Assembly: GCA_020740775.1 (NCBI GenBank)
Contig: JAHEWK010000012.1
Span: forward strand, 2,046,001-2,110,000
DNA from: Ilyonectria destructans
Lineage: Eukaryota > Ascomycota > Sordariomycetes > Hypocreales > Nectriaceae
Length of the DNA stretch: 64,000 nucleotides
Direction: 5' to 3'
The stretch's first letter is position 1; every line of letters starts with the position of its first letter. Shown here in pieces: positions 40,792 through 51,655 of the stretch. Below the pieces are notes generated by a model, which did no database searches, was not told the origin of the DNA, and saw only the letters and a program-made list of their open reading frames with translations. The position numbers were made by a program, and so were the translations under genes.

Positions 40792-43250
40792 ATGCCCTCA
40801 ACCTCAGGCTGCCCAACCTGCAATGGAGTGTATAAAGATATGCTAGAGCATATTAGAAAGAGGCATCCCTTAGAGACCTATACAGCCTCGGAAATGCAGC
40901 CTTTTAATCTTATGATTTGCCCTATCTGCTATACAGCTTGCAAAGGCAGTCATGGGGTCAAAACGCATACCGCTAAGGTCCATGGGTCAGCCACAAACCC
41001 ACCGCCACAGCCACGCTGACAGCAGCCACAAGCCCAGCAACAAGGGGCTTATGGCGGCTTCCAGCTACAGCAGCTACAGCAGCCACAGCAGCCACAAGTC
41101 CAGCAACAAGGGACTCAAGGCAGCTTGCAGCTTGGCAGCTTGCAGCAAGGCAACTTGCAGCTTAGCAGCTTGCAGCAACAGCAGCTACAAGCCCAGCAAC
41201 AAGGGACTTATAGCAGCTTCCAGCCACAGCAGCTACAGCAGCCACAAGTCCAGCCACAAAGGACTCAAGGCAGCCGGCAGCAACAACTTAGCTCAACAAC
41301 CAGAGGAAGGAAAAGAGAAGCTAGATCCCCTCTTCCAACAGCCCCCAAGGCCTTAAAACCTAGGCTAGGAAGAGGAAGAAGTCTATCTCTCTCTTCTCTC
41401 TCTTTTCTTCCTTCCTCTCCTACTCTTACTCCCTGCCCCTCTCAAAGACCTGAGTCCTCTATCTCTCCAGCTCTTATTCCTCTTCCCCTCTCTATCTCTT
41501 CTTCTAGATCCAGTTCAATCTCTTCTCTTCCTTCTATTTCCCGCCTTATTAGGCAGTCTAGAGAAGAAGAAGAAGGAAGAACTCAAGCTACTGAAGAAGA
41601 AAGAGAAGGGGAAGAAGAGCTAGAAAGCTTAGGTCTAGATGATGCAGATCTAAACCTCCTCGACCTGGAGCAGGAAGATCGGGTTATCTCAGAAACTCCC
41701 TTGGAAGACCAGGACCTTCTAGAAGCTCTAACTCTCTCAGAGGTCTCTAGGGATCAGGTTATCTCAGCTGCCTCAGATCCAGATGCTCTAGATCCAACTG
41801 TCTTAGCTGCCCCAGATCTAGCTGTCTTAGCTGCTTCAGATCCAGCTACCTTAGAGGAACAACACAGAAAGGCAGCTGAGCCTATCCTTAAGCAGGAAGC
41901 AGTCCAGAAGCTGTTAGCCTATTCAAAGGTATATATACCGGAGAAAAAGCTGCACTATCGACATGCCAATGCTTTCCAAGGTGCAGCTAAGAGAGCGGTA
42001 GAAGCCTTCCTCGAAAGACCTTCGGAAAAATCCCTCCTCGACTTTCTAATCCTTCCTAGATGCCTAGGTATAGGATACGAAAAGGGATCGGTTGTCTCCA
42101 TCTTAAAGGCATACCCCAAGGCAAAACCCCCTCCTCCAGAAGACTCCCAGCAGCTCAACCAGCCTATCGAGACAAAAAGCTCTATGGAAAAGGCAACAGC
42201 CTTAGTAGAGAAGGGCTATATAGGCCGAGCAGCTAAAGCCCTCTACAACCCAGTTCCTCTAGCCCCAGATAATGAGGAAAATAGAGCTCTACTAAGGGAG
42301 AAACACCCTATAGGCTCTAGAAACCCATTTCGAGGAGCAAGCCCTGCAGCTGGTCAAGCTATTACAAGAGAAGGAATTCTAAAAGCCCTAACCTCTATCG
42401 ATAAGGAAAAGGCTCCAGGACTCTCTGGCTGGACCCAACCTCTGCTAGACCTAGCAGCTAAAGATCCTTCAGTAGTCAGCTTCCTGAGACTACTGACCGA
42501 TATAATCAGACAAGGAACAGCTCCAGGGTCGAACCTCCTTTGTGCAGCTAAGCTAGTTAGCTTTCTCTACTGGTGACTTCAGAAGGAGCTATTCTAGCTT
42601 CTACCAGTGGAGTCAGATAAGGAGACCCTCTAGGCCCCCTCTTTTTCTCTCTGGCAATAAGGCCTACTCTCGAGCAGCTTATTGCCAGCCTCCCTCTAGC
42701 TGTTATTATAGCCTATCTGGATGATATCTTTATCCTGAATAAGGATCAGTCCAGTGGGCTAGCAGCAGCTACTCAAACCTTCTCAAAGTCTCCTCTCACT
42801 CTAAACGTCAGAAAGAGTAAGGAGCTGAAGATGCAGACTGTGCAGAAAGAAGGGCTGGAAGCTCTAGGTGCCTTTATCGGCCCTAGGAAATCCAAGAGAG
42901 CCTTTCTAGCTGCAAAAGTAGGCCGGTTGGAAGAGATTCTAGACTCTCTAAGAAGCCTGCCTAAATAGCATGCCCTACTACTGCTGAAAGGCAGTACCCA
43001 TCTCCTTCTGAGACATCTCCTTCGCCAGCTGCAGCCAGCAGAACTGAGAGATTTAGAAAAGAGCAGACTTAGCTATCTACAAAGCCCTCCAACATATAAC
43101 AGCAAGAGGGCCAGCAGATCAGCTATCTGTTTTAAGAAAGGATTTAATTGCTATTCCGGCAAGAGAGGGAAGCCTTGGAATCCCTATACACCAAGACCTA
43201 GCCCAAGGGATGTACAAGGCAGCTAAAGAGGCAGCCCAGAACATCCTCAA
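40792..43250 (+). pseudogene. LINE-alpha ORF: zinc fingers plus reverse transcriptase
   Basis: From ATG 40792: two Cys/His fingers (CPTCNGVYKDMLEHIRKRH and CPICYTACKGSHGVKTH), then a TGA at 41017-41019 where CGA (Arg) is likely. The same frame continues through Gln-rich repeats, a Ser/Pro-rich and an acidic linker to the RT N-terminal region (IGRAAKALYNPVPLAPDNEE, KEKAPGLSGWTQPLLDLAAK, TDIIRQGTAPGSNLLCAAKL). At about 42575 it jumps frame into a later part of RT: TSGVRxGDPLGPLFFSLAIR and the catalytic AYLDDIFIL. About 130-150 residues of fingers/palm are missing between them. Thumb sequence continues (QDLAQGMYKAAKEAAQNIL) to the hAT insertion. Confidence 0.75.
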
Positions 43251-43251
43251 C

Positions 43252-46200
43252 CAGGGTTGAAAGCCACTCCACTCAATCCACGTAGTGGATCCACTCGTGG
43301 ATTCCACTGTCCACTCCACTGGCAAATCCCAGTGGATTAGCTAATCCACCGAATCCACTCGACAATATCGTGGGTGGGCTGGGTGGATTGGGTAGATTAG
43401 AAGTGGGGTAGTTAAGGGCGTCTATATATTTTAGCAGAATATCTCTAACAGAGACTCATATGCCTCTATATTTCTGCAATATTGCTACCCTATATTAAAA
43501 ATACTATGAAGCTTCTAAATAGCGCGGTTTTAGAATATATACAATATAGGGAATACTATTAGAGTATCCTGGGCTTTCTTATTAGGGTGATATAAGTCTC
43601 GATAGGTATACTTAACATTTGCTTCTTATATGCTATATCATCCTTAACTGTCCATATTTTAGATTTATAATATAATACTTATACTATTAATATAACTTCT
43701 AGTAAGCTAATTTAAAAAACATATCTAAATTCTATAATATCTTAATACTATGCGAAAAATTACAAGTAATACTGATCGTGTCAAGCTCGTGATTTAAAGT
43801 CTATTAGAAACTTATCTACTATCCGACCCCAATATAATACTCGCTATATGCCTGTCCACAACAAATTAACTTGAAAGGAAGTATCTGAAATATCTACAGG
43901 ATAATAGCATATTATACTAACTGGCCGCATTAGACGCGCCATTCGCGCTTTCCTGACGACCTATTAACCTATCACTGCCCATATTTTGTGATTTCGATAT
44001 AATAAAGATATTATTTTACCATAACCTCGCCTGATTCCTACTTCGACATTTCCGACAGCAGCTTCGGGTCCGCTGCCAAATCAACGTCCTGCTGGATGCC
44101 GTATCCTACCTATTCAACCTCAACTCCTATCTCGACTTTAACGACCTCTTCCGCAAGCGATAAATAGTACAAATATACTCTCTGGAGGTATTTTCCAGGC
44201 TGGGCATTCTCTAAGCAAGCCAGGGAGATATATTACTGGGCCTGGTAATTTAAATATAATATCCAAAAGGAAGATAACTGCAGATAGATATACCGAGTAT
44301 ATATTCGTAAGAATAATCTATATTTATATTATTTTGAAGCTAATAGTATTTATAATATATATAATTATCTTTTTAATAACTACGGGATTTATACTCCTCC
44401 TGGAATAACTAAAGGAACTACTAAAAAGAAGGCAAATTCTAAGAGTAGAAAGCCTTTAGAGTAGCAGACTCTTATAGAATCTATAAAGCTTAATCTATAT
44501 AACCCCCAAGAATAAGCAATTATAAATAACTTTATTAAATAGTTTAATAAGAAATACTTCTAGAGGCTTCTAATTAACTGGATTATAGCTAAAAATTATT
44601 TCTTTTTAATTACTAAAGAGGCAGAATTCTATACTATCTTTAATTATTTAAATCTATTAGTTTTAGTATATAAAGCTAATATTACCTATATAATAGTTTA
44701 AGAAAAGATTATTACTATATTTAAATAATATAAGCAGAAGGTAATAAAGGCCTTAAGTAAGATACCTGGCCTTATCTATATATTCTTTAATAGCTGGCAG
44801 TCTGGAAATTAGTATATCTTATATAATATCTATTACTTTTTTAGAGATAAAAATAATAAGCCTTATAAGATTATACTTAGGCTCCCTAAAGTTAGTACTA
44901 GATATACTAAGCCTAATATTGCTACTGAAATTCTTAATATAATTAAATTATATTAGATCTAAGATAAGATTAGCTATTTTATACTTAATAATATAAAAAA
45001 TAATAATACTGCTATAGAGATTATTAGTAGAGAGCTTAGCTTTATAGGGGTATATAGGCAAGGGTGCTATTTTAAGTATATCTTAAACCTCTCTGCTAAA
45101 GCTATTCTATTTGGGTATAATACTAATACTTTTAAGCAGCAGATATTAGGAGTAGAGCCTCTTATTAAAGCAGAATACTTAATTTGGCACAAGAAGAGGC
45201 TAGCAGGTAAATTATATAATCTTATAGTAGCTATCTACAGATCTAACTTATTAACTAGTATATTTTATAATATTTAATAAGAAGCCTTTAATAAATTATC
45301 TAATTCTAAATTAAGTGCTAGAAAGCTACTAGATATTATTTTAGATAATAATACCAGATAGCTATTACAGTTATATATAATATAATAAGCTCTACTACTT
45401 TATAACTATATTAAGCAATTTATTACTTACTATTAAATTAATTTTAAATAATAGAATAAAACTAAAAGAAGCAGCTTTAGGAAGTTACTTATATTACCTT
45501 TTATTTACTAGCTAGAGAACTAGCTATCTAATAAGAACTAGAAGATAGTCGAAATATTTAAGTAAATCCTTAGTTACTATAAAGCTATAATTAAAATACT
45601 TAAAAGTAACAGTTAGATTTATAAGTAGAAGTATAGATAGACTGGGTTATATAGTAATATTTAGGATATTATTTAAGGCTTTAAATTCCTTTTTAAATAG
45701 CTTAAATATTTTAAGAATATTATTAAAAACTTCCCTAATTTTAAATACTTTAAAATTAATATTAATCTAAATTAGTAGAAGCTAAATAAATACTATAAGA
45801 TATTAAGTAAGATACCTATCTACTATACTAGTTTAGTACTCTATTTAATATACTAATAGAAATAGTTTAAATATAACTAGTCTAACTGCCCTAAGTAGAT
45901 TAATAAGGTAAAAAATATAATTTATAATATCTGGTATTTTAAATATCAGGAAGCTATATTACCTGAAGAGGAGCCTTCAGCTATTAAGCCAGTTTCCAAG
46001 TAGCAGAAGACTTCGGATAATCTATTCTAGGAATACCTTAAACAAAACTGCTATATAGCACTAAAAGCAGGTTATAATAGCCTTATACCAGGCGAAGACG
46101 AATATCTCTATTAGATTACATACTGCAAAAGTAGCAATAGCTCTATCGACAATCCTCTTACTTACTGGCACAAGAAGCAATTTAAATATCCAAACTTATT

Positions 46201-46705
46201 ACAAATAGTATTTAATTTTCTTATAATATAACTAATATCTACTGAGTGTAAATATCTTTTCTTAGTAGCAGGTCGGATAGTAAACCCTCTGCGCTACCGA
46301 CTTAAAGCCCAGATTATCGGGATATGCCAGGTATTGCGTTTATAGCTAAGAGCGGGTATTATTTATAAATTAGATCCCTTCTTTATCTCGGTAGACGAAG
46401 AAAAAGTCAACCTCGAATTGGCTCAGATATCAGATCAACAGCTTCAATAGGCGTTCAAGACGAGATGGAAGCCAGTTGGAGATAAGTCTCACTTGGAAGT
46501 TGGAATAAGGGACGTACGTGGGCAAGGGTTTCGGGAATAGTTTCACCATCATGGCATCAAGAATAGAGGCACTTGCCAATCCACCCAATCCACCCAATCC
46601 ACGATAGCTTCCAGTGGATCCACTATACTGAGATATTCAGTGGATTATGATCTACCCACTCCACTCGAGCAGCCAGTGGATTGAGTGGAGTGGCTTTCAA
46701 CCCTG
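43252..46705 (+). mobile_element. hAT-type DNA transposon, RIP-mutated
   Basis: Terminal inverted repeats are CAGGGTTGAAAGCCACTCCA followed by CTCAATCCAC at the left (43252) and its reverse complement at the right (ending 46705). Both ends carry many ATCCACT/AGTGGAT motifs within about 140 bp. Inside lies a RIP-damaged plus-strand hAT transposase. The expected 8-bp target duplication is not present: the left flank ends TCCTCAAC (in LINE-alpha) and the right flank begins CACACAGC (in a kinase gene), so the two flanks come from different loci. Confidence 0.85.
44050..46450 (+). pseudogene. hAT transposase, RIP-killed
   Basis: With TAG/TAA read as lost Gln, a long translation emerges: a BED-like N-terminal zone (about 44050-44450), LINWIIAKNYFFLITKEAEF (about 44570-44630), IPGLIYIFFNSWQSGNQYIL (catalytic Asp region, D changed to N), AIEIISRELSFIGVYRQGCY, and the C-terminal dimerisation block: NPLTYWHKKQFKYP (about 46150), ISTECKYLFLVAGRIVNPLR, YRLKAQIIGICQVLRLQLRA (about 46330). 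The S-x-E-C/R-x-F-S-x-x-G-x-x-x-x-x-x-R-x-x-L pattern marks hAT elements. Dozens of stops rule out activity. Confidence 0.8.
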
Positions 46706-47263
46706 CACACAGCTGGCTATCTCCACAGAGACATCTCCATCAACAACCTCATGATCAATGAAGACGATGAGAACCCTTCTTGGACGGCCTTCTTGATCGA
46801 CCTTGACCTTGCTGTCAGAGAGCAACGAGAAGGCGCCTCTGGAGCAAAGGGGAAGACTGGCACGAGGGCATTCATGGCCATCGGGGCACTGCTAGGCAAC
46901 GAGCAGCACTCCTTCATGCACGACCTCGAGTCATTCTTCTGGGTTCTGTTCTGGGTATGTATTCAATACAACGGGCCAGGTAAAGACATTGGAGCCACTG
47001 AGTTCGAGAGCTGGAATTACGAGAGGGACAACAAGCTAGTTAGGTCCAAAAAGGGCGTAATTAACGATAAAGATGACTTTCTTAGAATTGCGGAGGAAAG
47101 TTTTACACCATATTACCAGCCGTTAATTCTATGGATTAATAGACTGAGGAGGCAGGTATTCCCGAATAGTGAGAGGTGGAAGAAGCCGGAGCCGGGACTG
47201 TATCAATCGATGAAGGGCATTCTTCGGGAAGCTCAGAAGGACATAAAGGTAGCAAGCATGTAA
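46706..47263 (+). pseudogene. FunK1-type protein kinase, 5'-truncated
   Basis: The coding part begins exactly at the hAT right end and reads HTAGYLHRDISINNLM (catalytic loop, H-R-D with the Asn), FLIDLDLAVRE (D-L-D in place of D-F-G), and GKTGTRAFMAIGALLGNEQH (activation segment with T-G-T-x-x-F-M-A). FMHDLESFFWVLFWVCIQY then leads to an alpha-helical end at 47263. These are hallmarks of fungal FunK1 kinases. The N-lobe with ATP-binding Lys is missing. The ATG at 46685 lies in the transposon terminus and is not a natural start. Downstream sequence is intact, so the truncation is the only visible lesion. Confidence 0.75.
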
Positions 47264-47460
47264 CATGGTGTCACTACACGAACTGGGCCATAGTGGTAGC
47301 AAGCGTTGTGTGACTTCCGTATCATCCTATTCCCTCTTATACAACGGGTAAAGCAACAGACCGATTCTGGACCGCCTGTCTGGGATTTGCCTGAGCCATT
47401 TCTTGCCCCACCACTTGCCCTAACCCAGGTTCTTGCCGTGAGTCCACATCTCGCGAGTTC
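47264..47460. other. Spacer between convergent relics
   Basis: No separate feature seen. The minus frame of the next gene stays open here but its composition is less protein-like. Confidence 0.3.
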
Positions 47461-47874
47461 GTGTCTCACTTGATTTCTTGCGGCCCTTTCCCGGGCGCTT
47501 TCAACAAGCCGCGCTTTGAATTTACCACGATCATAGATGCTGACAATGGCAAAATCAAATGGATTTGCTTTGTTAAGTCCCCAGTCGCGACACTCAGCCA
47601 AATGGCTAGGTCGCAAATCCTTGAATGTCTGATTGTCCCAAGATGCAAAAAGGATCGTCATAAGAGCCTCCGCGACGTGGACGGTAGGGATTGGCACGGC
47701 TTCTGAGAAGCGTACCAGAACCACAAAATTTGGGTGCGCTCCAGGTTTGGTAATCTCGTTCAGCGAGAGGAGCCTGTATCTTTTCTCTTGAAAGGACCAG
47801 GCATATATACTACATTCACAGTAGCATCTACCAAAAAGTATACAAAGCCATGGAGCCCCCGGTTGCTCAAACAC
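47461..47874 (-). CDS. Hypothetical protein
   Basis: Minus-strand frame with convincing protein composition: FQEKRYRLLSLNEITKPGAH, PNFVVLVRFSEAVPIPTVHV, AEALMTILFASWDNQTF, WGLNKANPFDFAIVS and ESARERAARNQVRHELARCG. The ATG at 47874 is the first in frame; the first 27 residues look less natural, so the real exon may start near 47800. The frame stays open to 47233. I do not recognise the family with confidence. It converges on the kinase relic. Confidence 0.4.
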
Positions 47875-48269
47875 TGAAGAGCCAGCCAGTTTCGTGTCGC
47901 GTATATACTAATTGTGGCTAGTTAATAACTCTGAATGGACCCCCAGGCGAAGAGTCTCGGAATATGCTTTTCTACTGCACCATGTCAAATGTAGAAGGAG
48001 CTGCAAAGGTGGTATGATTCACCAACCAGTCGTCGATTGTATAAGATGGGAAGCCAATAGTACAAGCGGGCAGGCATCAATTAATCAGGTAGAAGCCCCT
48101 TTTCTTTTTGATAAACTGCAGATAAGTTAATAATAAGCTAATATTAGTAACTCTAGACTGTAATATATAGAAAGCTCGGCAGGTAGATGTGCAACCCGGC
48201 TTTATATATTAGCATATAATATACAGCTATCTAGATTATTCCAGTAGTACGGCTATACCAGGATGTCTC
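47875..48269. other. Spacer becoming AT-rich
   Basis: No gene supported on either strand. Confidence 0.35.
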
Positions 48270-49353
48270 TCCCTATATTAAACAGCCTGAATCCAGTTAT
48301 ATATAAAAATATAGCAGAATACTAGTATAATAAGCAAGGCGGCAATAAGGGGCCCTAAAATAGAAAAGACAGTAAAGCTATACAACGCCGACTGGAATAT
48401 ATTGCTATAGGCGAGGGACTCAGTTGCAAGCCCGACCTGCATCGCAGTCAAGACAATAACGATATAGAGCGTTAGCTTGGAGAGCCTGGTGCTAACAGTC
48501 TCAGCTTGACTATATCAACCTCTAAAGTAGATAGCTTTAAGTCCCTATCGAAAACGACCAGCTCCGACCTTATATTACCACCAATATCCAAGCTAATATA
48601 TCAGTCCTTCCGCCTTGACGTCTTACCTACTTTTACTTTTCTAACAACCTCCTGGGAAAGCTTGCGAAGCGTGCTGATACTGTTAATACCTTTCTTATAT
48701 ACTTAAGAGGCTAACTTGCCCTCGTACCGTGTACCGTTACGAGAGCTATAACTGTAATAGTAGCGCTATACCCTTCCCGGATTGCGTCTTTCTCCCGACC
48801 TACTGGGGTTTTACTTATGCCTCTTATATCGCACGCTGCCGTACTATTAAGTACTCTTTTAATATTCTTTATACTAAGTACCTTAATTAACCTTTAGGAG
48901 AAGGTCTAGGTTATAATTAATAACCTTAGCCTAGCAGCTTTAAGATAATTAAAATAAGAGTATCTACTATTAACCTTCAATCCGCACCGTCCTCAAACTA
49001 TCTGGCAATATTATCGATACTCTAGAAGCAATCTTACCTACAAGTTAGCATAGCTCTTTTAGGAGCCCTCCTTTATAGTCCTGCCCGACACCCCTAACAC
49101 GAGGCTCCCGTACAGTGCCCCGGATATTTCCGCATCTAACCTTCCCTATTTAGAAGACCTAAGCCTCCTGAATAAAAGGCTTTACAGTAAGAAAAATATA
49201 ATTATTATCAGCAGCGCTGGTATCTCGACTAATACAGGCAGTAAGTCCCCCTTCCGTTCCACCGTCAGCAGCCCTCTGAACCGAACTCAACAGTCCCTGA
49301 CTATTGGAGCTCTTCCCGCTCCAAGAAATCCAGCCGCATCGTATACGACGCAT
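48270..49353 (-). pseudogene. Degenerate membrane protein, DUF6601-like C-terminus
   Basis: The clearest part is at about 48480-48290 minus: LTAMQVGLATESLAYSNIFQ, SALYSFTVFSILGPLIAALL, IILVFCYIFIYNW. The A-M-Q-V-G-L-A-T and two membrane spans match the end of DUF6601-like fungal proteins, as in the relic at 32276-33020. Upstream on the same strand, in several frames, are ISTLRKLSQEVVRKVKVGK (about 48680), LLKELCQLVGKIASRVSIIL (about 49030) and NYIFLTVKPFIQEA (49200-49160). Frameshifts and TAG stops separate them, so this seems one decayed gene, though the upstream blocks could be another. Confidence 0.4.
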
Positions 49354-49519
49354 CGGCCTATTCTACACCGGAGTCAGCTGATAGGCTGCACGCCGATGTC
49401 TTGCAGAAGTTGCGGTCTGGCCGAAAAGCCCCGTTCACCCCATTCGATCGTTTAGTTCTTGCAGCCTTCCTATATTATGTTCACCTCACTCTCGTACAAA
49501 GTTCTAACGGTGGCTCGCT
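49354..49519. other. Spacer
   Basis: No feature recognised. It precedes the ankyrin fragment. Confidence 0.3.
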
Positions 49520-49888
49520 ATGGACAAGGTTGACGCCCACGTGAAGCGATTTGGCAGGACGCCGCTACTGTGGGCCGCCAAGAACGGCCAGAAAGGCATC
49601 GTCAAGCTGCTGCTTACTATGGGCAAGGTCGACGTAGACGCGAGGGATCCGCCCCGCCGGACGCCGCTATCACAGGCCGCTGAGAACGGCCATGAAGGTA
49701 TCGTCAAGCTACTACTCGCTACGGGCAAGGTCGACGTCAACGCGAGGGAAACGTGGTATGGCCAGACGCCGCTATCGTGGGCCGCCAAGAATGGCCATAA
49801 ACGTATCGTCAAGCTGCTACTCGCTACAGGCAAGGTCAACGTAGAAGTCAACGACGACTGTTCGCTTCGTAATGGCGACACGATCTGA
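49520..49888 (+). CDS. Ankyrin-repeat protein, probably a fragment
   Basis: A 122-residue frame from ATG 49520 holds three ankyrin repeats: FGRTPLLWAAKNGQKGIVKL, RTPLSQAAENGHEGIVKLLL and GQTPLSWAAKNGHKRIVKLL, each followed by L-A/T-x-G-K-V-D/N-V. The 33-residue spacing and the T-P-L-x-x-A-A-x-x-G-H pattern are textbook. In fungi such repeats usually end long NACHT or phospholipase receptor proteins, so an isolated three-repeat ORF is probably the remnant of a longer gene. No stop or shift inside. Composition is GC-normal. Confidence 0.6.
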   Translation: MDKVDAHVKRFGRTPLLWAAKNGQKGIVKLLLTMGKVDVDARDPPRRTPLSQAAENGHEGIVKLLLATGKVDVNARETWYGQTPLSWAAKNGHKRIVKLLLATGKVNVEVNDDCSLRNGDTI

Positions 49889-49899
49889 CACCCTTTGTC

Positions 49900-50403
49900 T
49901 CAAGCTTCATTCGCGGGCAAGCGATCTAAACTAAAGAAATACTTAGTCCCGCCTCCGAAGTACGATCGAGCCACGCAGGCGAGCTTGTCTGTATTGTGGA
50001 CAACCCGCGTTGTAGTGTAGGAGGATTGCGAGTCGGTGAGCACTCGGCTCATCAATGCCTGGAGTAGTCTGTTTGACTGATTGGTAGGGGGAGCGGAATG
50101 ATGATAGTGATTGCGCCGACTGAAGGCGGAAGCACGGGACCGGCCACGAGATGGCGGGGTCGTTTTGAAGATGCCCAGCTCCTCAGGGAGGGTTTCTAAT
50201 CCCGAAATGAACTGCAACACCTGCTGATCATCGCGAATTTGCGTTGTGGAGTGTTTAGAAGCAGCCGCAAGTCGCGCGCGTCTGCGGCGACTCCTGCATT
50301 GTGCGGAGACGGTAGGACTCCCTTGTGGCTGCGCTTGACTTTGGCCCCCCAAGACGTGATAATGGGGTGGGACGATGTTACCAGCTTTGTTACTACCCGA
50401 CAT
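49900..50403 (-). CDS. Hypothetical protein
   Basis: A 167-codon frame from ATG 50401-50403 to TGA 49900-49902. It opens SGSNKAGNIVPPHYHVLGGQ, then an Arg-rich segment (AQCRSRRRRARLAAASKHST), a helical stretch (VLQFISGLETLPEELGIFKT) and a basic region with His. It ends GGGTKYFFSLDRLPANEA. No family recognised. The frame also stays open upstream to 50544, so an upstream exon or start is possible. It converges on the ankyrin fragment, with 11 bases between stops. Confidence 0.4.
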   Translation of the reverse strand: MSGSNKAGNIVPPHYHVLGGQSQAQPQGSPTVSAQCRSRRRRARLAAASKHSTTQIRDDQQVLQFISGLETLPEELGIFKTTPPSRGRSRASAFSRRNHYHHSAPPTNQSNRLLQALMSRVLTDSQSSYTTTRVVHNTDKLACVARSYFGGGTKYFFSLDRLPANEA

Positions 50404-50765
50404 CCGATGAAGGGTGGAGGAATCGATGTCCAGAGACGATGCAATCCGGAAAGTACATGTATCGTTTGAAATTACGTGCCATTTCGTGATTTTGTACTCT
50501 CCTCTCTGGCCGGTGACCACTACAGTATGTACCACCACTACCACTACTGAACGGTTCGGTAGCGCTCACCTGTGCCCCAGAGCTTAGCTCCATGCCAGCC
50601 GAAAAGCTTCGGGAGCCCTGTCCTGAGGATCATGGCTGCTTGTACTGCTATTGACGGGATGCCGGATTTTCTTGGACTACCCAGTACGATAACTGCGTGT
50701 CCGTGATGAGTTACATTGAGTGCCGATGTGACCGTAATCGTGCGAAGTAGAAATACTTTCTAGAA
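50404..50765. other. Spacer, possibly intronic
   Basis: No recognised feature. It lies between two minus-strand hypothetical frames and might be an intron joining them. Confidence 0.3.
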
Positions 50766-51092
50766 TCAGCCACCTGAGTGAGGCCCTAAGCATGGCTTGC
50801 GGACGACCCTGCTTGTGCCCTGGCAGCGGCGACACGGGCAGGTATAGTGTAGAGAAGCTTTCAGCTTCCTCACAGGCACATCTTCAATCTGGGGTCCTTG
50901 GTCCATCGGCGGGTTCGCCATGGGCTTATGGTCGCTGAGCCGCTGGTATTCGCGAATCGTGCGCTCTATTTTGTCTGAGGCCGGGAATACCTGCCCAATG
51001 GTTGCGGTGCTGCCGGGGAGGTGCGATTGGGCTCCCATATTGTCAGGACCAGAAGTCTGTTTGGTCACTCTCATGTTCCGCACGCGCGACAA
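50766..51092 (-). CDS. Doubtful hypothetical ORF
   Basis: A 108-codon minus frame: SDKIERTIREYQRLSDHKPM, ANPPMDQGPQIEDVPVRKLK, then HYTCPCRRCQG with a C-x-C-x2-C cluster. Composition is plausible for coding but nothing is recognised. It may be an exon of the 49900-50403 gene. Confidence 0.28.
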   Translation of the reverse strand: MSRVRNMRVTKQTSGPDNMGAQSHLPGSTATIGQVFPASDKIERTIREYQRLSDHKPMANPPMDQGPQIEDVPVRKLKASLHYTCPCRRCQGTSRVVRKPCLGPHSGG

Positions 51093-51422
51093 AATCAGCC
51101 CGATGCCTGGTGCACATTAAACTTAGAATCGGCTTAAGACGCAACACTCTGCACACAAGAGATCATAGCTATAAATGAACCTGGACCCCTTTAACCCACC
51201 TCTCGACAAAGTTATTAAAATTAGACAGCGTGCTGTTATGACTGCCATAACTGTCGGGTCCAAGCCCAGATAGTCTGACATAAGGCGGGAAGGTATATAC
51301 CAGGCGCTACTTCGACACCCACGATAGGAATGGGTTTGGGAAGGCGAGATCAAGGCTTTTATTGTTTGTGACGGACGATGCAAGTACCGTTTTCCGAAAG
51401 GGGGAATGGTATGGTCTCATAG
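51093..51422. other. Spacer without recognised feature
   Basis: Normal composition; overlapping short frames on both strands without protein-like sequence. Confidence 0.35.
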
Positions 51423-51655
51423 TTATCGAGGTTTTTGTTGGAGCAGCTTGACGATGGCCTCGTCCCCCTTGGCGGCGGCCCGCGATAGCGGCGTCCCACC
51501 ATGTTTGTCCTTCGCCTCGACGTCGGCGCCCTTCTCGAACAGCAGCTTGACGATGTCCTCGTGCCCGTCCTCGGCGGCCCACGATAGCGGCGTCCGACCA
51601 TATTCGTCCTTCGCCTCGACGTCGGCGCCCTTCTCGAGCAGCAGCTTGACGATGC
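51423..51655 (-). pseudogene. Ankyrin-repeat protein, cut by LINE-beta
   Basis: On the minus strand: [76 protein letters not shown], then the stop at 51423. These are two full repeats and a half repeat at the C-terminus. The N-terminal side stops at about 51655, where Phe/Leu-rich non-coding sequence before the LINE-beta ORF begins. The few residues from the ATG at 51686 are encoded by LINE sequence. It is a different ankyrin gene from the one at 49520 (K-G-A-D-V-E-A-K-D consensus). Confidence 0.65.

Larger units (their letters stand above)
39560..43251 (+). mobile_element. LINE-alpha: zinc-finger non-LTR retrotransposon, internally deleted
   Basis: After a 5' region with tandem units and microsatellites comes one long plus-strand reading frame: N-terminal Cys/His fingers, Gln-rich and acidic linkers, then a reverse transcriptase. 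The RT core is interrupted by a deletion, and the 3' end is cut at 43251 by the hAT element. N-terminal fingers before RT in a single ORF are the plan of R2/CRE-type LINEs; the C-terminal endonuclease that would confirm this is missing. Little RIP is seen, so it arrived late or escaped. The 5' limit is estimated from where HET homology ends. Confidence 0.7.
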
